A stretch of DNA of 64,000 bases from the NCBI GenBank assembly GCA_035527975.1, contig DATKZM010000049.1, positions 1-64,000 on the forward strand, written 5' to 3'. The DNA comes from DATKZM01 sp035527975. Its GTDB lineage: Bacteria > Pseudomonadota > Alphaproteobacteria > JAPULJ01. Position 1 is the first letter of the stretch, and the number at the start of each line of letters is the position of its first letter. The notes beneath the pieces are model-generated. The model did no database searches. It was given only the letters and a program-made list of their open reading frames with translations, and was not told where the DNA came from. This document shows positions 1 through 9,193 of this stretch, piece after piece. Position numbers and translations under genes: made by a program.

Positions 1-191
1 AGGAAGAGTGCGCAGCTCGCTTCGTCCGGAAACCGACGCTGGAATTCGATCAAGGAAGCGTATCTTCGGGCCATGCCGCCGCATCATGCGGCGGGAACCA
101 GCCTCATGCCAGCGAAACCTGGGACAACGGGATAAGCCTTGCATTTATGGCGGCAGTATTTTCTTTTTTAGATTTCCTGATAGTAGATAGC

Positions 192-599
192 ATGCTGGAT
201 ACGGTGGGGCGCCACGGGCTTGATTTTGAAAGTCCAATGTTTCTTTATGCACATAAGAATGCATTTACAATTTGGACAGATGTTTTAACATTGAGGATAA
301 GAGGATACCAATCTGGTTTTGGTCATAAATTTGTTATATTTGGAACATTAACGTTTTTAATTGTTTACAGCTCTTGTTTGTTTTTATTTCCTGTTGTCTC
401 TATTGTCTATGCGTCAATTATTGTTTTATCGAATGCATCGTGGCCTTTAGGTTTTTTTGACTGCATCGTCATTTTCTCAATTTTTGTCATTCTGACTATT
501 TCTGTCATTTCGCTAACGATCCTTTTTAGAGGGTTCAAATTTTCAGTACCAACTGTTGCGATGCAGCAGTCACATGGTCCAGTTGATCGACAAGAATAG
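192..599 (+). CDS. Hypothetical AT-rich membrane protein
   Basis: About 135 residues. The ATG at 192 is preferred over an upstream in-frame ATG at 147 because the hydrophilic start MLDTVGRHG begins there, but no good ribosome-binding site decides it. The second half holds two or three strongly hydrophobic stretches (around FVIFGTLTFLIVYSS and IVIFSIFVILTISVISLTI), so it should sit in the inner membrane. Codon use is clearly AT-richer than all genes to the right, which suggests recent transfer. I do not recognise a family. It lies beside an HNH protein and an IS element, consistent with mobile-element cargo. Confidence 0.5.
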   Translation: MLDTVGRHGLDFESPMFLYAHKNAFTIWTDVLTLRIRGYQSGFGHKFVIFGTLTFLIVYSSCLFLFPVVSIVYASIIVLSNASWPLGFFDCIVIFSIFVILTISVISLTILFRGFKFSVPTVAMQQSHGPVDRQE

Positions 600-605
600 G
601 CTCTA

Positions 606-875
606 ATGGCCAGGAAACGTGTTCCAAGTAACACGCAGACCGCAGTGCTTGTGCGGTCGCGCAGACGCTGTTGTATCTGCTTTGGACTACACCGCGACCT
701 GGAATTGAAGGGCGGCCAAATCGCCCACCTGGATCACGACAGCACGAATAGCGCAGAGGACAATCTGGCCTATCTCTGTTTAGACCATCATGACGAGTAC
801 GATAGCAGCACCAGCCAAAGGAAAGGGCTTACAGTCGGTGAACCACCCGCCTCATATTTGAGGATGGGAGGATGA
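606..875 (+). CDS. Short HNH-nuclease-like protein, probably truncated
   Basis: The protein has 89 residues. It shows a CxxC knuckle (C22, C25), then HLDHD (residues 41-45), N53 and a C58-x2-HH pair, which is the layout of the HNH/treble-clef metal site. Related HNH proteins usually continue after the GLT.GE segment with a helical tail. Here the frame runs into a stop soon after residue 78, so the C-terminus looks lost or frameshifted. It starts 6 bp after the preceding gene. A nuclease role in a mobile element or defence is possible but not shown. Confidence 0.5.
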   Translation: MARKRVPSNTQTAVLVRSRRRCCICFGLHRDLELKGGQIAHLDHDSTNSAEDNLAYLCLDHHDEYDSSTSQRKGLTVGEPPASYLRMGG

Positions 876-1029
876 TTGTGGAGGAGGACGGCTTGATCAG
901 CGGTTGCGGAATGAATGTATATTTTGAAGGTGAGTATCAGCGCGCATAACCGTTGAATGCTGTGCCAATGCTCAAATCGTTGGCCCAACAATTCAAGGGT
1001 CTAACCCAAACGGCTCACTCCTTGAAATA

Positions 1030-1053
1030 TTGGCACCCTAATTGGCACCCTAA
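1030..1053. repeat. Perfect 12-bp tandem direct repeat
   Basis: The unit TTGGCACCCTAA occurs twice back to back in a non-coding stretch, about 120 bp before a tRNA-3'-end-like sequence. Direct repeats of this kind lie beside integrase attachment sites in many integrated elements. No integrase is present here, so this is only suggestive. Confidence 0.6.
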
Positions 1054-1169
1054 GGGCTGATATAGGGCAATATAGGACGGCATTACTTCCACCCAAAACA
1101 CTTCATTAGCCGCAGTTTTCTGCCACTAAACCGGACTAGGCGATACAGGCCGTTATGGCACTAATCGCA

Positions 1170-1192
1170 TTCAAATCCCGTTGGGGTCGCCA
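1170..1192 (+). other. tRNA 3'-end-like sequence, candidate attachment-site remnant
   Basis: The sequence has a T-loop-like TTCAAATC, then a stretch that could be an acceptor strand, ending in CCA. No matching 5' tRNA half or T-stem partner is visible upstream. A tRNA 3' fragment without a body is the usual scar (attL or attR) of an element integrated in a tRNA gene. The rest of 876-1249 shows no gene. Confidence 0.4.
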
Positions 1193-1249
1193 GTTTTCCG
1201 CAGAGATTTGCAATTTTCGAGTTGCTGTTGGGCTGTTATGATCCCCAAT

Positions 1250-2055
1250 GGCATTGTCACATGAACATGTGGATGTGCGGCTGCTGATTGAGTAGCCTCT
1301 ACGGATGCCGTCAATCTCGTATGCCTGCCATCAATTTCAGCCAGTTGTGATCCAGCATTCCGTCTGGCTCTACCTTCGCTTCACCTTGAGCTATCGCGAC
1401 GTGGAGGAGTTGCTCGCGCAGCGCGGCCTCGACGTTTCGTACGAAACCATCCGGCGCTGGGTGTTGAAGTTCGGGCCCGCATTCGCGGGGCGGCTTCGAC
1501 GGCGACGTCCGCGACCAAGCTCACGGTGGCATCTGGACGAGATGGTCGTCCGCATCGGCGGCAAACGGATGTATCTATGGCGTGCAGCCGGCGACGAGGG
1601 CGAAGTTCTGGACGCTCTGGTGCAGCGGAGGCGGGACAAGGCAGCGGCCGGGAAGCTCATGCGCAAGCTGCTCAAGAAGCAGGGCTTCGCGCCGAGCGTC
1701 GTCGTCACCGACAAGCTCAGATCATATTCATCGGCATTCCGGGATATAAGTCTAGGCGCGCGGCATGAGCAGGGGCTAAGGCAGAACAATCGGGCGGAGA
1801 ACTCACACCTGCCGATCCGACGACGCGAGCGCAAACTGCAGCGGTTTAAGTCGCCTGGATCCGCTCAACGCTTTCTCTCCGCCCATGCCGCCGTCTACAA
1901 CACTTTCAACCTGCAGCGTCATCTCATTTCCCGCCGCACACTGCGCGCCTTCGGAGACGAGGCCACCGACCAATGGAACGCCGCGGTGGCCGCAGCCTGA
2001 CCGGCGATCACGTTCAACACGATCTTGCTCATTTCAAAGTTCAGGTGACAATACC
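1250..2055 (+). mobile_element. IS6-family insertion sequence
   Basis: Imperfect terminal inverted repeats of 17 bp bound the element: GGCATTGTCACATGAAC at 1250-1266 and the complement of GGTATTGTCACCTGAAC at 2039-2055 (15 of 17 positions match). They enclose a single transposase gene, giving ~806 bp, a usual IS6 size. The 8 bp flanking each end (TCCCCAAT and TGCGGGCG) are not duplicates. So there is no target-site duplication, either because of later rearrangement or because it arrived by cointegrate resolution. Confidence 0.8.
1305..2000 (+). CDS. IS6-family DDE transposase
   Basis: The protein has 231 residues, normal for IS6 transposases. It has the family's N-terminal helix-turn-helix region (FTLSYRDVEELLAQRGLDVS), then the RNase H-fold core with D78 (HLDEM), D136 (VVTDKL) and E165 (NNRAENSH). 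The catalytic triad and the C-terminal region following it appear intact, so the gene looks functional. It catalyses replicative transposition through the terminal repeats at 1250 and 2055. It is the only transposase in the window. Confidence 0.9.
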   Translation: MPSISYACHQFQPVVIQHSVWLYLRFTLSYRDVEELLAQRGLDVSYETIRRWVLKFGPAFAGRLRRRRPRPSSRWHLDEMVVRIGGKRMYLWRAAGDEGEVLDALVQRRRDKAAAGKLMRKLLKKQGFAPSVVVTDKLRSYSSAFRDISLGARHEQGLRQNNRAENSHLPIRRRERKLQRFKSPGSAQRFLSAHAAVYNTFNLQRHLISRRTLRAFGDEATDQWNAAVAAA

Positions 2056-2189
2056 TGCGGGCGGGCAGGTGGCCAGATTTTGTTAACCATGTTGGCATAG
2101 TTTGAGCCGGCTATTGCCCATTGTGGCGGAATGTATTTCCCTTGCACTTGCTTAAGATGAACCGATCCACCGGCGGATCCATATCGCAA

Positions 2190-3185
2190 ATGATCGTCTT
2201 TCCGCGCTTGATGCGTGTCTTGGCGTTTGCCGCATTGTGCTCTGCTGCGTCGGCCTGTGCGCCCGTGCGTTACCCCGCCAACCTTCCGCCAGGCGCGCCT
2301 CGATTGACGGCTTCGGTTTTTGTTACGGCCGATGGGGTGCGGTTGCCGTACAGGGTGTGGCTACCCGACAAACGCATCACCGCGGTTGTTGTGGCCCTGC
2401 ACGGCATGAATGACCATAGCCGTGCCTTTGTTGAACCAGCACGCGCCTGGGGTCGGCGCGGAATTGCGACTTATGCGTACGATCAGCGTGGGTTCGGCGG
2501 CGCGCCTCATCGCGGAAAATGGGCCGGGGCCAAGGCTATGATCCAAGATGTGAAAGTGTTCGTTCGGCTCATCAGGGGGCGTCATTCAGGCCTTCCGGTG
2601 TTTCTTCTTGGATCGAGCATGGGCGGCGGCGTCGTCCTGGCTTCGCTTGGGGAGAGTGATGCGCCAATGGTCGAGGGGGCGATCTTGTTGGCGCCGGCTG
2701 TCTGGGGACGCGAAATAATGCCGTCGGAGAATCGCCTGGCTCTCTGGATCGCCGCGCATGCCGCGCCCGGCGTTCAGCTTACGTCAGACCAGATTCGCCG
2801 AATCCCCACCGATAATCGTGCTGCCTTGATCCAAATGTCCCGCGATCCTCGGATTATCAAATATGTGCGCGTCGACAGTCTCTACGGCATCACCAATCTT
2901 ATGGATCTCGCCCTCTCGGCCGCACCGAAAGTGCAGGTTCCGATACTGATGCTCTATGGGGCAAAAGATCAGATCATTCCCCTTAAGCCAATAATTACGG
3001 CCACGAACCGGTTGCCGGCAAAATTGCATCGCTTTGTCATATATCCCCAAGGTTGGCATATGTTGCTTCGCGACAAACAGGCGGCAACGGTATACCGCGA
3101 CATCGTGGCCTGGATCGGTGATCGTTCCCGTCCGCTTCCTTCGGGCGCCGAGCGTGTTTCCGCCGCCGAAGCGGCTAGGCGGTAG
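2190..3185 (+). CDS. Alpha/beta hydrolase (monoacylglycerol lipase / lysophospholipase type), likely lipoprotein
   Basis: About 331 residues. The ATG at 2190 is chosen because it starts a clear signal sequence (MIVFPRLMRVLAFAALCSA) ending at a lipobox-like ASAC; in-frame ATGs at 2121 and 2157 would only add a hydrophilic leader. Family features: the LHGMNDHS oxyanion region, the YDQRGFG loop, nucleophile elbow GSSMGGG, acid in YGAKDQ, and histidine in PQGWHMLL. It probably cleaves acyl esters of glycerolipids at the outer or inner membrane face. It stands alone; the next gene converges on it. Confidence 0.8.
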   Translation: MIVFPRLMRVLAFAALCSAASACAPVRYPANLPPGAPRLTASVFVTADGVRLPYRVWLPDKRITAVVVALHGMNDHSRAFVEPARAWGRRGIATYAYDQRGFGGAPHRGKWAGAKAMIQDVKVFVRLIRGRHSGLPVFLLGSSMGGGVVLASLGESDAPMVEGAILLAPAVWGREIMPSENRLALWIAAHAAPGVQLTSDQIRRIPTDNRAALIQMSRDPRIIKYVRVDSLYGITNLMDLALSAAPKVQVPILMLYGAKDQIIPLKPIITATNRLPAKLHRFVIYPQGWHMLLRDKQAATVYRDIVAWIGDRSRPLPSGAERVSAAEAARR

Positions 3186-3211
3186 GCACCTCGCCTTGGC
3201 GCCGGATCGGC

Positions 3212-3604
3212 TCAAGGAAGCGGATGTCCGAATCTGAGGTTTGGATGTGACCGGGCGGCGGTAGACCCAAAATGCCGCTCACGCGCCGCCAGCCACGCGT
3301 CACGGGCGCGGCGCGCTTCCTGAAGACGTCGGCAAGAGATCTGAAAACGCTCAAGATCGATGATCGCGGTGAGGCCGGGCTGCCCACGACTGACAATGGC
3401 CCAGCGCGCGGCCCAACGAAGCTGGGCGCCGCGGCTGGTGCAAAGCCAGCCGAAATATTCAATGCAGCTTTCGATGTCGTGGATCTCGTTTGTATTGTTG
3501 CCGGACGGCAGGCCGGCCTGCTGTTTTGCCGACTTGGGTATTGGCCCAGAAAACCGCCGTTCCAGATCGATCAGGCGATTGCGGATGATGCTAGGAGTAT
3601 CCAC
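3212..3604 (-). CDS. Hypothetical protein, GTG start
   Basis: About 130 residues, rich in Arg and Ala, without a signal peptide or membrane segment. The GTG start at 3604 has an excellent ribosome-binding site (GGAGGA, about 8 bp before), which supports this strand over overlapping plus-strand frames. I recognise no domain. Its 3' end meets that of the lipase gene 27 bp away, so the two are convergent. Confidence 0.5.
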   Translation of the reverse strand: MDTPSIIRNRLIDLERRFSGPIPKSAKQQAGLPSGNNTNEIHDIESCIEYFGWLCTSRGAQLRWAARWAIVSRGQPGLTAIIDLERFQISCRRLQEARRARDAWLAARERHFGSTAARSHPNLRFGHPLP

Positions 3605-3918
3605 TGGCTCTTTCCTCCGGGATCGATTGCCAGCAGCCTATAAGGGAAATATCCCATTATCAAGATAATTGAGTGGGAAAAAAACCAATAAAATATACGC
3701 CAGTCCGATATCTAGTGTTGGCAGAACGCTAAATATCCCAGCGGCAATACGAGCGTTGGCGGCAGTTGTTGTGCAACGTCAGTTGCGTAGGCGTTGATGT
3801 TCGTGAAATCACCTGATTTCTAACCTCCTCTGACCCGCGGTGGGACTTTGCCCCCGATGGTCAGTGGAGGTATTTTTTTGTGTCTGGATTCCGGAAACTT
3901 GGCCCGAGCAAGGACTGG
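3605..3918. other. Intergenic stretch, nothing recognised
   Basis: This ~310-bp interval lies between the start of the hypothetical gene and the end of the PilZ gene, both on the minus strand. It is AT-richer than the coding regions around 3650-3700. It probably carries the promoter of the hypothetical gene. I see no RNA gene, hairpin terminator or repeat in it. Confidence 0.4.
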
Positions 3919-4263
3919 TCAACGTTCTTTATAGCCGGCCATGGCGACGAAAATCTTGGGGGAGATTTCAACAAATTTTGCGCCGATATCGCCATTCTCG
4001 GCCACCCGGATCACTTCGACGACACATTCCCCGGACTTTACGCGTGCGAACGGGCCAATAACGCCGCTCAGCCTATCGCCGCGTTTGATCTCCCGGTGAA
4101 ACTTGTTGATACGAAATCCGCCCAATGACCAATCGAGCGTTTTGTAGGATTGGTCCTCAAGAACCACCTTGATCGGTCGGCCGTATATGCGGCGATGGCG
4201 GCGGCGCTCATCGTGCCGATCGTCGTTTTGAGGCCGCGTGCCGAATAGTCGCCGAAGGAGCAT
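3919..4263 (-). CDS. PilZ-domain protein (c-di-GMP receptor)
   Basis: About 114 residues, essentially one PilZ domain. Both c-di-GMP binding signatures are present: RxxxR (R21 and R25 in RRHRR) and DxSxxG (D44-W-S46-L-G-G49). The ATG at 4263 is used; a TTG at 4275 would add four residues, and neither has a strong ribosome-binding site. It lies just left of, and divergent from, the sensor kinase/RpfC locus. In Xanthomonas, DSF signalling works through c-di-GMP, so it could be an output of that system, which is inference from position. Confidence 0.8.
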   Translation of the reverse strand: MLLRRLFGTRPQNDDRHDERRRHRRIYGRPIKVVLEDQSYKTLDWSLGGFRINKFHREIKRGDRLSGVIGPFARVKSGECVVEVIRVAENGDIGAKFVEISPKIFVAMAGYKER

Positions 4264-4541
4264 GCTCTTGCCCAATTTTCTAACGGAGCCGGCACACCAT
4301 AGAGAAAAGGAAATAAAGGATTTCTTTACATTACTCGGCTTTTTCGAAATTTGATCGAATTCACGCCGTGTGGCGTTCGCTCGGCAGCTGACAAGTTTTC
4401 AAGCAATACCCGAAAATATTCCTGAATTTACGAAACATTTACACGGCGGGTTGGACACTTGCGGTCAATATCGCTGCCGCCCGACGAAATAATCCCCGGG
4501 ACGGTGGGCGGACGGCGATTCACGGGCGCGAAACCTCGGCC

Positions 4542-6527
4542 ATGACAGTAATAGTGGTGATTGACGACCAGGTGACGAACCGGCGCATTTTGAGCCGGCT
4601 CGCCGCCTCGCTTGAGGCCGACGCGCTGGTCAAGTCCTTCGGCAATCCGATGCAGGCGTTGGAGTGGGTCAAGGCAAATACGCCCGACTTGGTTGTCACC
4701 GATTTTAAAATGCCGGAAATGGATGGTGCGGCCTTCACGCGCGCGTTTCGCGGCGAGCCACTTTGCTATGACGTGCCGGTTATGGTGGTGACGGTCTTCG
4801 AGGACCGCGATTTCCGATATCAGGCGCTCGAAGCTGGCGCCACTGATTTCCTTCTTAGCCCGATCGATCACCGCGAATTTCGAGTTCGCGCACGAAATTT
4901 GCTGACGCTTCGCAACCAGCAAAAGCTCATCAAGCACCGCGCCGGCGAACTTGAACAGCGCCTGCAAACCAGTGGCCAGCGTCACGAGCAGGAGATGCGC
5001 CGGTCGCGCGAGCAGTTGCTTAGCGTTCTCGATGCCGTGCCGGCAATGATTGGCGCGACCGACGCCGAGTCGCGTTACATTTTCATCAACCAATCTATGG
5101 CTGCCTTTTTGGGCATTAGCCCGGATGAAGCCGTTGGCAAGACGCAGATGGATCTCTTTGGCGACGTGATCGGCAGCGCCCGCCGAAAGGCCGCACAAAA
5201 AATCGTTGAGACAGGAGAGTCTCCGCCGCCAAATGAAGTTGTGGTGACGGATCGGTCGGGTGGCCAACGCACTCTCTTGTCGACCAAGCGCCCGTTCTAT
5301 GACGAGAGCGGTAAGACCCGAAATGTCGTCTCGGTTGATCTCGACATTACCGATCGCAAACTTGCGGAAGTCGCATTAGCCGAGCAGCGCCATTTTTTAC
5401 GGGCGGTAATCGACAACATTCCCAGCTGGATCTTTACGACCAACAGCAGTGGCTGCGTCACGTTGGCGAACAATGCGTTCGCCGCGGCATGTGGCTCGAC
5501 CGTCGGCGAAATCGAGGGCAAGCCCTACTCGGCGATCGAAGGGTGTCGCGATGAGATCGAGCAAATCAAGGCGGATGATGATGCGCTCTTAAACGGCGAC
5601 AGCGAGCTGACTTTCGCCGAGCGCCGATTCAAGACCGTCGACGACTACGAGCGCTGGATTCAGTTCACCAAGGTTCGCTTTCCCGGTGCGAATGGCGACA
5701 AGAAAATTCTCACAATCGGGTCGGACTTCACGGAACGAAAAGCGGCGGAGAATGCTTTACGGAGCGCGAAGGAGCAGGCAGAGGCAGCAAGCCGATCGAA
5801 GACCGAGTTTCTGGCCAATATGAGCCACGAGCTGCGTACGCCGCTCAATGCGATCATCGGGTTCGCCGAGATGATCGAGAAAGGCCTGCTCGGACCGATC
5901 GAGAACCCCAAATATCCTGAATATGCGCGCAACATCAATGATAGCGGCCAGCATCTTCTGAGCATCATCAACGACATTCTAGAAGTCTCCAAGATCGAAG
6001 CCGGGCAGGTTGAGGTTACGGATCAGACTTTCGAAGTCGTCCAGGTGATCGAAGACGTCATGAGAATCGTGCGGCCGCGCGCGGATGAGAAGAATCTCGA
6101 TCTTGAGATCAGCAGCGACAAACACATGCCGGATCTGCGCGCCGACGAACGTAAAGTCAAACAGGTGCTCCTCAATCTCCTGTCGAATGCCATCAAGTTC
6201 ACGCCATCCGGTGGGACAGTGCGGGTTGAGGCATCAGTACTATCCGATCGTTCTATTCAGCTCTGCGTTACTGACACCGGCGTAGGGATCGCCGAAGAGG
6301 ACGTGCCGCGAGCACTGGAGCGGTTCGGTCAGGTCGAGCATGTGATGACACGGCTGCATTCAGGAACCGGGCTGGGTCTCCCGCTGGCTGCCGGGCTTGT
6401 CGAACTTCACGGCGGAGCCTTGGCGCTCGACAGCCGGGAAGGTTCGGGGACGACTGTCACCGTGGTTTTTCCGCCGGAACGCACAATAGAGTTAGGGCAC
6501 GCGACGCGCCCTCGCCGGGCCGGATGA
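4542..6527 (+). CDS. REC-PAS-PAS-histidine kinase
   Basis: The protein has 661 residues and no membrane segment, so it is cytoplasmic. Order: N-terminal receiver (residues 1-120, phospho-acceptor D54 in VVTDFKMPEMDG), a short coiled coil, PAS (about 155-270), PAS (about 285-400), HisKA with H429 (NMSHELRTPLN), then HATPase_c with an N box, DTGVGI and GTGLGLP. The next gene, an RpfC-like kinase, starts after one spacer base, so the two are translationally coupled. A receiver at the N-terminus beside an RpfC-like phosphorelay suggests it receives phosphate from the RpfC Hpt domain. It takes the place held by RpfG (REC-HD-GYP) in Xanthomonas, but has no HD-GYP domain. Confidence 0.85.
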   Translation: MTVIVVIDDQVTNRRILSRLAASLEADALVKSFGNPMQALEWVKANTPDLVVTDFKMPEMDGAAFTRAFRGEPLCYDVPVMVVTVFEDRDFRYQALEAGATDFLLSPIDHREFRVRARNLLTLRNQQKLIKHRAGELEQRLQTSGQRHEQEMRRSREQLLSVLDAVPAMIGATDAESRYIFINQSMAAFLGISPDEAVGKTQMDLFGDVIGSARRKAAQKIVETGESPPPNEVVVTDRSGGQRTLLSTKRPFYDESGKTRNVVSVDLDITDRKLAEVALAEQRHFLRAVIDNIPSWIFTTNSSGCVTLANNAFAAACGSTVGEIEGKPYSAIEGCRDEIEQIKADDDALLNGDSELTFAERRFKTVDDYERWIQFTKVRFPGANGDKKILTIGSDFTERKAAENALRSAKEQAEAASRSKTEFLANMSHELRTPLNAIIGFAEMIEKGLLGPIENPKYPEYARNINDSGQHLLSIINDILEVSKIEAGQVEVTDQTFEVVQVIEDVMRIVRPRADEKNLDLEISSDKHMPDLRADERKVKQVLLNLLSNAIKFTPSGGTVRVEASVLSDRSIQLCVTDTGVGIAEEDVPRALERFGQVEHVMTRLHSGTGLGLPLAAGLVELHGGALALDSREGSGTTVTVVFPPERTIELGHATRPRRAG

Positions 6528-6528
6528 C

Positions 6529-9129
6529 ATGCCGGTTGATCCATTGATTGCCAATCCACCGGCGCATTCGAGCCCGAACCGTTCGATGATCGCGTGGATC
6601 AGATCGCGGCTATCCGGAAGGACCGATAGCGAACACGAGCAGCATCTGCTTCGGATCGTGATCGCTCTGTTGATCTTCGTGCCTTCGGCGATCTCCTTGA
6701 TTTTCAATCGGGACCCTTCGACGATCACGCTGATGGCGATCGTAAGTGGGTTTCTTCTTACGTCATGCGCCTTCTTTGCTCACCTCCTCTGGCGCCCAAA
6801 GACGTCGCACATCCGCCGCATACTGGCGTTGGGGATCGACCTTACGACCTTGTCGTATTTCATGCAGACGGGCGGAGCATCGACTGCGCTGTGGTACTGG
6901 ATTTATCTCTTCGTCACCTTTGGCATGGGCTTTCGTTATGGGCTGCGCTACCTGGCATTTGGTGCGCTGACCAGTGCCACCGGGTTTCTGACCGTCATTC
7001 TGTTTACGTCTTATTGGCGCGAGCAACCGGCGCTTGCTTATGGTCTGCTCTTTGCGCTGATCGTATTGCCGGCCTACGTCGCGACCCTGCTGAGGCGATT
7101 GCAACAGGCGCGGGCTCAGGCGGAAGAGGCCAACCAGGCTAAGGGCCGTTTCCTTGCCACCATGAGCCATGAGATCAGAACGCCACTGAATGGCATCATC
7201 GGTATGGCCGACCTGCTTGCCGGCTCTTCGCTCACCGGCCCGCAGCGCGAAATGGTGCAGACGATCGATGCTTCGGCCGACGCCCTGCTCGCTCAGATCA
7301 GCGATATTCTCGACTTTTCCAAAATTGAGTCCGGCAAGATTGCGCTTCGTATCGGCGACATCAATCTCTTTCGCTCGGTAGCGCAGACCCGTTCGATGCT
7401 TGCGCCGCAGGCGCGTGACAAGGGGTTGAAGTTCTCGGTCCATATCGCGCCAAAGACACCCCGATGGGCCCGCACCGATCCCGATAGACTTCGTCAGGTT
7501 CTGATAAACCTGGTCTCCAACGCGATCAAATACACCGACACGGGCAGTGTACTCTTGAGTATCGCACCGGTATCGGGTGACGGCCGTCCAATGTCCGTTC
7601 GGATCGAGGTCATCGATACCGGAATGGGTATCCCTGAGGACATGCATGACAAGGTGTTTGAGAGTTTTACTCAGACCGATGCGGCGGTGACGCGCCGCTT
7701 CGATGGCGTTGGTCTGGGCCTTGCCATCGTCAAACAACTGGTCGATCTGATGGGCGGGCGTATTGGCGTTTCGAGCATTGTAGGCGAGGGTAGTACGTTT
7801 TGGGTGGAGCTGCCCTTGGAACTTGAGCCTGGTTTGGCGGCAAACGCCGGTTCTCCGACCGTCAGCTCCGACATTGATGCCATTGTTCTGACTGACGACC
7901 CAAGCCTTGAACATGAGCTTTTGGCCGTGTTTGAGGCGTGGGGCGTGAACCCGGTCGTATTCACGTCACTCGATGCCGCGCAGCTCGCCCTCTCCAAGAC
8001 AGCCGAAGAAGACGCAGCCCAGAGCGTCGTCGTGTTTGACGAGAAGCTGCTGGACCCGGCGATCGATGCGCAGACCATCGCGTCGGAAGCCGGCGCCGGT
8101 TGGCATTTCATTCTGGCAGGCGACGACGGGGAACATTTGTCTCGGCGGCACGATGTACGGAGTCGTTTCGCCGCCGTCGTGGAAAAGCCGATTCAATCCG
8201 ATGCGTTGGCCGCGGTGTTGGAGGCGCTTTGCCCCGGAGATCTTCGCGCGGCAACCGCTGATGCCGGGCATGCGGCGTCGCGCCGTAAGGGCCTGCGGAT
8301 CTTGATTGCCGACGACAACAAGGTCAATCGCACGGTGGCGGCCCGGATCCTAGAGCGCGGGGGCCATTTTGCCGAGCTTGTTGAGAATGGTGAGCAGGCG
8401 TTGGACGCCTTGGAAACGGGTCGGTTCGATATCGCGTTTCTGGATGTCAACATGCCGGTGATGAGTGGCCTTGAAGCGGTACGGCATTACCATTTCTTGG
8501 AGCTTGAGGACGCACGCCGCATTCCGATCGTCGCATTGACCGCGGACGCCACGGCCGAATCCCAGCAGAAATGCAGCGAGGCCGGTTTCGATTTGCACCT
8601 TGTCAAGCCGATCAAGGCCGACGTTCTTCTGGATACGGTCGAATCTTTGGTATCGAGCAAAGCGGCACTAAACGATATGGCGGCAAGTAAAGAGGTCGGC
8701 GCGGTCCGGGCCGAATTGCCGGCGAATATTGAAACGCATCCCGCGGCGAAGTCGACCGTCGGCGATGCGCTCGATCCGGTGGTCATCGATAATTTGCGTG
8801 ATCTGGGTGACGGTGACGATTTTGTGGAAGCTTTGATCCGAGATTACATTGAGGACGCCGAGCGCCACGTTCGTCTGGCCGCGGAGGCGGTCGAGAACGG
8901 CGATTTTGCCGCCTTCCACGATATCATCCACACCCTGCGTAGCGCCTCGGCCAATGTCGGCGCCACGAGCATTTTCAACCTTTGCCTTGCCTGGCGGCCG
9001 GCCAGCCAGGCCAAGTTCACCGATGAGGGGCGCGAGTTCGCCGATCAGCTTGCGCGCGAGTTCGACCGCGCCTGCGCCGCCTTCTCTCCCTATCTGGGTA
9101 GTGGGCAGGCGCCAAGAATAACAGCATAG
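6529..9129 (+). CDS. rpfC: RpfC-like hybrid sensor kinase (DSF receptor candidate)
   Basis: The protein has 866 residues with the RpfC layout. There are about five membrane helices (residues 42-190) and no periplasmic domain. HisKA follows with H214 (TMSHEIRTPLNG), then HATPase_c (NLVSNAIKY, DTGMGIP, VGLGLAI), a degenerate receiver-like linker, a true receiver (about 589-710, D639 in FLDVNMP) and a C-terminal Hpt domain with H801 (HTLRSASANVGA). In Xanthomonas, RpfC senses the cis-unsaturated fatty acid DSF and passes phosphate to RpfG. Here the partner is probably the coupled upstream kinase. The DSF synthase-like gene lies 64 bp away, convergent, which strongly supports the assignment. Confidence 0.8.
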   Translation: MPVDPLIANPPAHSSPNRSMIAWIRSRLSGRTDSEHEQHLLRIVIALLIFVPSAISLIFNRDPSTITLMAIVSGFLLTSCAFFAHLLWRPKTSHIRRILALGIDLTTLSYFMQTGGASTALWYWIYLFVTFGMGFRYGLRYLAFGALTSATGFLTVILFTSYWREQPALAYGLLFALIVLPAYVATLLRRLQQARAQAEEANQAKGRFLATMSHEIRTPLNGIIGMADLLAGSSLTGPQREMVQTIDASADALLAQISDILDFSKIESGKIALRIGDINLFRSVAQTRSMLAPQARDKGLKFSVHIAPKTPRWARTDPDRLRQVLINLVSNAIKYTDTGSVLLSIAPVSGDGRPMSVRIEVIDTGMGIPEDMHDKVFESFTQTDAAVTRRFDGVGLGLAIVKQLVDLMGGRIGVSSIVGEGSTFWVELPLELEPGLAANAGSPTVSSDIDAIVLTDDPSLEHELLAVFEAWGVNPVVFTSLDAAQLALSKTAEEDAAQSVVVFDEKLLDPAIDAQTIASEAGAGWHFILAGDDGEHLSRRHDVRSRFAAVVEKPIQSDALAAVLEALCPGDLRAATADAGHAASRRKGLRILIADDNKVNRTVAARILERGGHFAELVENGEQALDALETGRFDIAFLDVNMPVMSGLEAVRHYHFLELEDARRIPIVALTADATAESQQKCSEAGFDLHLVKPIKADVLLDTVESLVSSKAALNDMAASKEVGAVRAELPANIETHPAAKSTVGDALDPVVIDNLRDLGDGDDFVEALIRDYIEDAERHVRLAAEAVENGDFAAFHDIIHTLRSASANVGATSIFNLCLAWRPASQAKFTDEGREFADQLAREFDRACAAFSPYLGSGQAPRITA

Positions 9130-9193
9130 AATCGGCTTATCGCGGTCCGCTGGCGCGGCTTTCGCATTCCGGCTTGGTGGTCGCAAATGAATT

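Noticed and set aside
4542..6527. Upstream kinase as an RpfG homologue
   Set aside because: The receiver resembles RpfG, but there is no HD-GYP domain; PAS and kinase domains follow instead.
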